Source of the DNA: CAYUQT01 sp964596165
GTDB lineage: Bacteria > Planctomycetota > Phycisphaerae > UBA1845 > JAFGLZ01
Direction of reading: 5' to 3'
Assembly (NCBI GenBank): GCA_964596165.1
Contig: CAZQTW010000123.1
Span: 1-8,544, forward strand
DNA length: 8,544 bases
The position numbers and the translations under genes were made by a program. Under the pieces are notes generated by a model that was given only the letters and a program-made list of their open reading frames with translations, was not told the DNA's origin and did not search any database. Shown in pieces: positions 4,607-8,544 of this stretch (positions within the stretch are counted from its first letter, which is position 1; each line of letters opens with the position of its first letter).

Positions 4607-6103
4607 GTGACGCGCTTTGCCTTCCTGGATTACAGCATCTTCGTGGTCTACCTGATCGCCACCGTCCTCGTGGGCGTGCTTTTTGTCAGGGAACAGCGCA
4701 CGATAAAGGACTACTTCCTGGCCGGACGGAGCATGGGTTTCATTGTGCTGGCGATCTCCGTCATCGCCTCGCTGTTCTCCGGGATCAGTTATCTGGGCGC
4801 GCCCAGCGAGGTCTACGCCCACGATCTGTCGTTCCTGCTCGTCGGTCTGTCCTTCTTCATTTGCACGCCGACGACCGCGCTGGTCTTCCTGCCGTTTTTC
4901 TACCGGGCGAAGTTCTATACCGCCTACCACTACCTCGAGGAACGATTCTCCGTGGGGATCCGAACGCTGGCTTCGACGATGTTCATCACGCGCGTACTTC
5001 TCTGGCTGGCGCTGGCGACCTATGCCCCGGCGCTGGCGCTGCAACAGGTGACCGGCATTCCCCTGTGGGTCACGATCCTCATCACCGGCGCGCTGACCAC
5101 CTTCTACACGACGCTCGGCGGGATGAAGGCCGTGATCTGGACCGACGTGATGCAGTTTTGCGTCCTCTTCGGCGGACAGGCCGCCATTCTGATCGTGGCA
5201 CTGACGAGGATACCCGACGGGGTGGCCGGTGCCTATCAGATCGGCTTGGAGGGCGGCAAGTTCGTGCTCAACCTCAGCCTGGACCCGACCGTCCGCATTA
5301 CGCTCTGGGGGCTGATCATCGGCGGGGCGTTCATGAATCTGGTTCAGATGGCCACCGACCAGGTGTCCGTCCAGCGGTACATGACGGCCGCCAGTCTGAA
5401 AGAGGCCCGGCGATCGCTCTGGTTGCACCTGGGCATGACGCTGCCGGTGATTTCGGTGTTCTACGTCAGCGGGGTCGTCCTGTACGCCTTCTACCAGGTT
5501 CACGGCGATCCCCTCGCGACGGGGCACATCACCAAGGCGGATCAGATCCTGCCGTACTTTGTGATCAACGAGCTGCCCATGGGCCTGCCGGGCATTCTGA
5601 TCGCCGCGATCTACGCGGCCAGCATGTCGACCATCTCGGCCGGCATCAACGCGTTGACGACGGCCACGCTGGTGGATTTCTATCAGCGCCTCTGGCGCCC
5701 GAATCCGGAACCGGCACGCCAACTTCGCCTGGCCAGATACCTTACCCTCTTCTACGGCACCCTCGTGCTGGTCCTTGCGTTTGTCGTGGAGAAGATGGGT
5801 ACGCTGCTGGAGGCCAGCAACAAGGCCATCGGGTTGGTCGGCGGACCGCTACTGGGTCTGTTTCTCCTCGGCATACTGGTGCGACGGGCCAACGCGAAGG
5901 GCGCGGTCGTCGGATGGATCGCCGGTGTGGCCGTTCTGCTGCCAATGTGCTTCATGACGAACGTCTCTTTCTTGTGGTACGCGATGGTCGGCTGCCTGAC
6001 AACGATGACCATCGGTTATCTCGTCAGCCTCGTCACGGCGCCGCCTTCGCCTGAACACGTCGAGGGGCTCACGTTCGACAGCCGGTACGTCACCGGCGAA
6101 TAG
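4607..6103 (+). CDS. Sodium/solute symporter (SSS / SLC5 family)
   Basis: A complete 498-residue inner-membrane transporter with about 13 hydrophobic segments, the usual size for this family, which couples uptake of a sugar, acid or vitamin to the sodium gradient. It starts at GTG with a good ribosome site. Family hallmarks are DYFLAGRSM (35-43), SGISYLGAPSEVY (58-70), the YHYLEERF segment (107-114) and YTTLGGMKAVIWTDVMQ (167-183). These resemble the SLC5A5/A6/A8 branch (iodide, multivitamin and monocarboxylate carriers) more than the glucose branch. In the eighth-helix region, S341-T342 in ASMSTISAGIN sits where sodium-site serines are known in vSGLT. Substrate cannot be read from sequence; sialic acid is plausible because a sialidase follows 19 bases downstream and SSS-type sialic acid transporters (SiaT) are known. 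The two genes are almost certainly one operon. Confidence 0.95.
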   Translation: MTRFAFLDYSIFVVYLIATVLVGVLFVREQRTIKDYFLAGRSMGFIVLAISVIASLFSGISYLGAPSEVYAHDLSFLLVGLSFFICTPTTALVFLPFFYRAKFYTAYHYLEERFSVGIRTLASTMFITRVLLWLALATYAPALALQQVTGIPLWVTILITGALTTFYTTLGGMKAVIWTDVMQFCVLFGGQAAILIVALTRIPDGVAGAYQIGLEGGKFVLNLSLDPTVRITLWGLIIGGAFMNLVQMATDQVSVQRYMTAASLKEARRSLWLHLGMTLPVISVFYVSGVVLYAFYQVHGDPLATGHITKADQILPYFVINELPMGLPGILIAAIYAASMSTISAGINALTTATLVDFYQRLWRPNPEPARQLRLARYLTLFYGTLVLVLAFVVEKMGTLLEASNKAIGLVGGPLLGLFLLGILVRRANAKGAVVGWIAGVAVLLPMCFMTNVSFLWYAMVGCLTTMTIGYLVSLVTAPPSPEHVEGLTFDSRYVTGE

Positions 6104-6112
6104 CCCCGGACC

Positions 6113-6117
6113 GGAGG
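6113..6117 (+). promoter_or_regulatory. Ribosome binding site of the sialidase fusion gene
   Basis: GGAGG, 5 bases before the ATG at 6123 and within the 19-base gap after the symporter stop. It gives the second gene its own initiation on a shared message. Confidence 0.7.
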
Positions 6118-6122
6118 TTCGT

Positions 6123-8544
6123 ATGACATCGTCCCGAGTGTTCGTGACTTTGGCCTTCGCAATCTCTGTCCTCCTTGCGGACGAACCGAGTGGGTGCACG
6201 TCTGTTCGGGCGTCGGGGCCCTCGCCCCGGCAGATCGAGCTTTTCACGGCGGGCAAGGACGGCTACCACACGTATCGCATCCCCGCGATCGTCCGGACGA
6301 CGAAGGGCACGCTCCTGGCGTTCTGTGAAGGACGCAGGCATAGCGACGCCGATCACGGCGAGATCGACATCGTGCTCAAGCGAAGCCCCGACAATGGAAC
6401 TACCTGGACGCCACAACAGGTTGTGTGGGGCGAACGCGGCCACACGATCGGCAATCCGTGTCCCGTGGTCGATCAGCAGACGGGCACGGTCTGGCTCACC
6501 TTCTGCCGAAACAACGATCGCGTGTTCGTGACGCACAGCGCGGACGACGGCGCCACATGGGCGCGCCCGACCGAGATCACCCGGGACGTCAAGCCGGCGA
6601 CGTGGACGTGGTACGCCACCGGTCCGGTCCACGGCGTACAACTGAGCACGGGTCGACTGCTGATCCCTTGCGACCACCGCGAGCGGGACAAGGGTGGGAT
6701 CATGTTCTCGCACGTCTTCTACAGCGACGACCACGGGGCGAGTTGGAAGCTCGGCGGCACGGTCGGCGAGCACACCGACGAGTGTGCGGCCCTCGAAACA
6801 GAAGACGGCGCGGTGTACATCAACATGCGAAGCTATCAGAAGAAGAACCGCCGCGCGGTGGCCTGGAGCAAGGACGGCGGCCAAACGTGGTCCGAGGTCA
6901 AACTCGACGAGACACTCGTCGAGCCGGTCTGCCAGGGCAGCGTGGTTCGTTACACCGAGGCCAAGCGCCACGGCAAGAACCGCGTCCTGTTCTCCAACCC
7001 GGCGAGCACCCAGCGCGAAAACATGACCGTGCGAATCAGCACGGACGAGTGCAGGACGTGGAATACGGGCAAGCCGCTCTACAACGGTCCGTCGGCGTAT
7101 TCGGATCTCTGCGTGGCCTCGGACATGACGATCTGTTGCCTCTATGAGCGGGGTCCGAAGACGCCGTACCAGGGTATCACGTTCGCTCGATTCACGCTGG
7201 ACTGGCTGACCGACGGCGCCGACCGCCTTGCCGAGCCGGTGGGTTCTTCGCAGAATGGCACAGGCGCGACCCGGTCCCAGTCGCAAACCTCGGCGCCGAC
7301 GAAATACCTCCTGCTCGACTCGCGAATCATCGATCGCGCCGAGAACGCGCGTTTGGCATTGGGTAAGGTGACGAAGGAATCGCACAATCCGCTTTTCAAG
7401 GAGGACAAACCCTGGGAACCGCGGTTCGACAACCTTTACGCCAACGTGATCTACGATGCGCAGGACGCCCTGTACAAGTGTTGGTACAGCCCGTTCATCA
7501 TCGACCAGCGGACAACCGGCGTGCCTCGCGATAAACGCGTCGGTCTCAATTACATCAAGGTCTCACCCAATCACCGCGAAATGGGCGTATGCTATGCCAC
7601 GTCGAAGGACGGCCTCCTCTGGGAAAAGCCCGAGTTGGGCCTCGTCGAATTCAACGGCTCGACGGCGAACAACATCGTCGTTCGCGGTCCACACGGTGCG
7701 GGCGTCTTCAAGGATCTTCATGAGGCCGATCCGTCGCGGCGGTACAAGATGTTCACCAAGTCCGGCGAGCCGGGCGACATGGCCGTCGCGTTCTCAGCCG
7801 ACGGACTGCGGTGGTCCAAGCTGACGCCGTGTCCCGAGATTGCCTCCGCCGGCGACACGCACAACAACGCCTTCTGGTCGGCGGAACGGGGCAAATATGT
7901 CGGCATCACGCGGCTGTGGAGCAAAGAGAATGGCCGTCTGGTCGGCCGGTGCGAGAGCACGGATTTCCTGAAGTGGACCCCGGCCGTCGATGTCCTGCAT
8001 CGCCTGCCGGGCGACCCGCACCGACAGACATACGCAATGCCCGTCTTTCAATACGCCAACGTCTATCTGGGTCTGGTCATGCTGCTCGACACGAAGACCG
8101 ACCTCGTCGACTGCGAGTTGGCGTGGAGCCCGGATACCGTGCGGTGGGATCGCGTGTGTCCGGGTGTGCCGTTGATTCCGCGCGGACCGCAGGGGAGCTA
8201 TGACGGCGGTTGCATCTACGCGGCCGCGTCTCCGATCGTCCTCGACGGCGAGATCCGCCTCTATTACGGCGGCAACAACGCCCCGCACACCACATGGCGC
8301 GACGGGTTCTTCTGCCTGGCTCGGCTTCGCCCGGACGGCTTCGCCGGGATGGAGCCGGTCAAGTCCGAAACGGCGGGTGAGATTCTCACCAACCCGATCC
8401 TATGCACAGGCAAGGACCTGCGCATCAGCGCCGATATTGCCGGTGGCTCCGTGCGAGTGGGGGTCGAGGGCGCGAGCGGACTGGGTCTGGACGACTGTGA
8501 TCCGATCGCCACCAATGTGACCGACGGGGTGGTGGGGTGGAAGG
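6123..8544 (+). CDS. Secreted sialidase (GH33) fused to a second glycosidase-like beta-propeller, C-terminus cut by window
   Basis: The frame is open for 807 codons to the window edge, with no stop or frameshift. Residues 1-19 form a signal peptide (R5, then a hydrophobic stretch ending in LLA). Residues about 36-369 are a full exo-sialidase, cleaving terminal sialic acids. The arginine triad is R52 (in YRIP), R236 (in INMR) and R298; catalytic Asp is D75 or D77, E220 is the partner and Y326 (in AYSDL) the nucleophile. Asp-boxes occur at 88-95, 139-146, 201-208, 249-256 and a degenerate one at 306-313. A linker rich in S, Q, T and G (about 370-394) leads to a second domain from residue 395 on. 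Its segments DKPWEPRFDNLYANVIYD (428-445) and CYATSKDGLLWEKPELG (490-506) match planctomycete proteins related to five-bladed GH32/GH43-type propellers. The last 50 or so residues look like the beta-sandwich that follows such propellers. The second activity is unknown. Confidence 0.9.
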   Translation, partial: MTSSRVFVTLAFAISVLLADEPSGCTSVRASGPSPRQIELFTAGKDGYHTYRIPAIVRTTKGTLLAFCEGRRHSDADHGEIDIVLKRSPDNGTTWTPQQVVWGERGHTIGNPCPVVDQQTGTVWLTFCRNNDRVFVTHSADDGATWARPTEITRDVKPATWTWYATGPVHGVQLSTGRLLIPCDHRERDKGGIMFSHVFYSDDHGASWKLGGTVGEHTDECAALETEDGAVYINMRSYQKKNRRAVAWSKDGGQTWSEVKLDETLVEPVCQGSVVRYTEAKRHGKNRVLFSNPASTQRENMTVRISTDECRTWNTGKPLYNGPSAYSDLCVASDMTICCLYERGPKTPYQGITFARFTLDWLTDGADRLAEPVGSSQNGTGATRSQSQTSAPTKYLLLDSRIIDRAENARLALGKVTKESHNPLFKEDKPWEPRFDNLYANVIYDAQDALYKCWYSPFIIDQRTTGVPRDKRVGLNYIKVSPNHREMGVCYATSKDGLLWEKPELGLVEFNGSTANNIVVRGPHGAGVFKDLHEADPSRRYKMFTKSGEPGDMAVAFSADGLRWSKLTPCPEIASAGDTHNNAFWSAERGKYVGITRLWSKENGRLVGRCESTDFLKWTPAVDVLHRLPGDPHRQTYAMPVFQYANVYLGLVMLLDTKTDLVDCELAWSPDTVRWDRVCPGVPLIPRGPQGSYDGGCIYAAASPIVLDGEIRLYYGGNNAPHTTWRDGFFCLARLRPDGFAGMEPVKSETAGEILTNPILCTGKDLRISADIAGGSVRVGVEGASGLGLDDCDPIATNVTDGVVGWK

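Noticed and set aside
4538..5722. 394-codon open frame on the minus strand
   Set aside because: Antisense to the symporter, which has unmistakable family motifs; the antisense product is a low-complexity charged sequence.
4861..6054. 397-codon plus-strand frame inside the symporter
   Set aside because: Out-of-frame shadow of the symporter with Arg/Gly/Asp/His-rich composition and no hydrophobic helices.
6090..7385. 431-codon open frame on the minus strand
   Set aside because: Antisense to the sialidase domain, whose catalytic residues and Asp-boxes are all in the plus frame; the antisense product is Arg/Val/Ala-rich with no motif.

Overview
The window is GC-rich and gene-dense, and reads like part of a Planctomycetota chromosome (or a relative from the same superphylum). 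This is inferred from gene style, not from any phylogenetic marker: a secreted protein with a strong Shine-Dalgarno site, a sodium/solute symporter joined to a sialidase, a beta-propeller glycosidase-like domain of a type common in planctomycetes, and a cytochrome oxidase subunit IV-like reading frame. I see no rRNA, tRNA, CRISPR array or insertion sequence.

Layout. On the minus strand at the left edge is the N-terminal part of a secreted protein (1-395), cut by the window. A gene-poor stretch follows (396-742), then a small membrane protein resembling a divergent or decaying cytochrome c oxidase subunit IV (743-1063, +), and a complete zinc-dependent alcohol dehydrogenase (1079-2101, +). A small basic hypothetical protein (2192-2407, +) converges on a lipoprotein gene (2492-3157, -), with a hairpin between them. 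Upstream of the lipoprotein on the same strand lie a transporter relic (3186-3560, -) and an overlapping HEPN / minimal nucleotidyltransferase pair (3611-4015 and 4005-4337, -), which looks like a toxin-antitoxin module. A divergent intergenic region with a perfect inverted repeat separates this from the right-hand operon (+): an SSS-family sodium/solute symporter (4607-6103) and, 19 bases later, a large secreted enzyme (6123 to beyond 8544). In a single uninterrupted frame the enzyme joins a complete GH33 sialidase domain to a second glycosidase-like beta-propeller.

How the genes may work together. The right-hand operon is the best-supported functional unit: an exported sialidase would release sialic acid (or the second domain another sugar) from glycans, and the symporter would import the product with sodium. 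The substrate link is inferred from adjacency. The minus-strand block 3186-4337 looks like a turnover region: a transporter gene reduced to its two ends sits directly beside a toxin-antitoxin-like pair. The strongest observations are the two-domain sialidase fusion, the internally deleted transporter with a lost start codon, and the HEPN/nucleotidyltransferase pair that lacks the usual RX4HXY motif.
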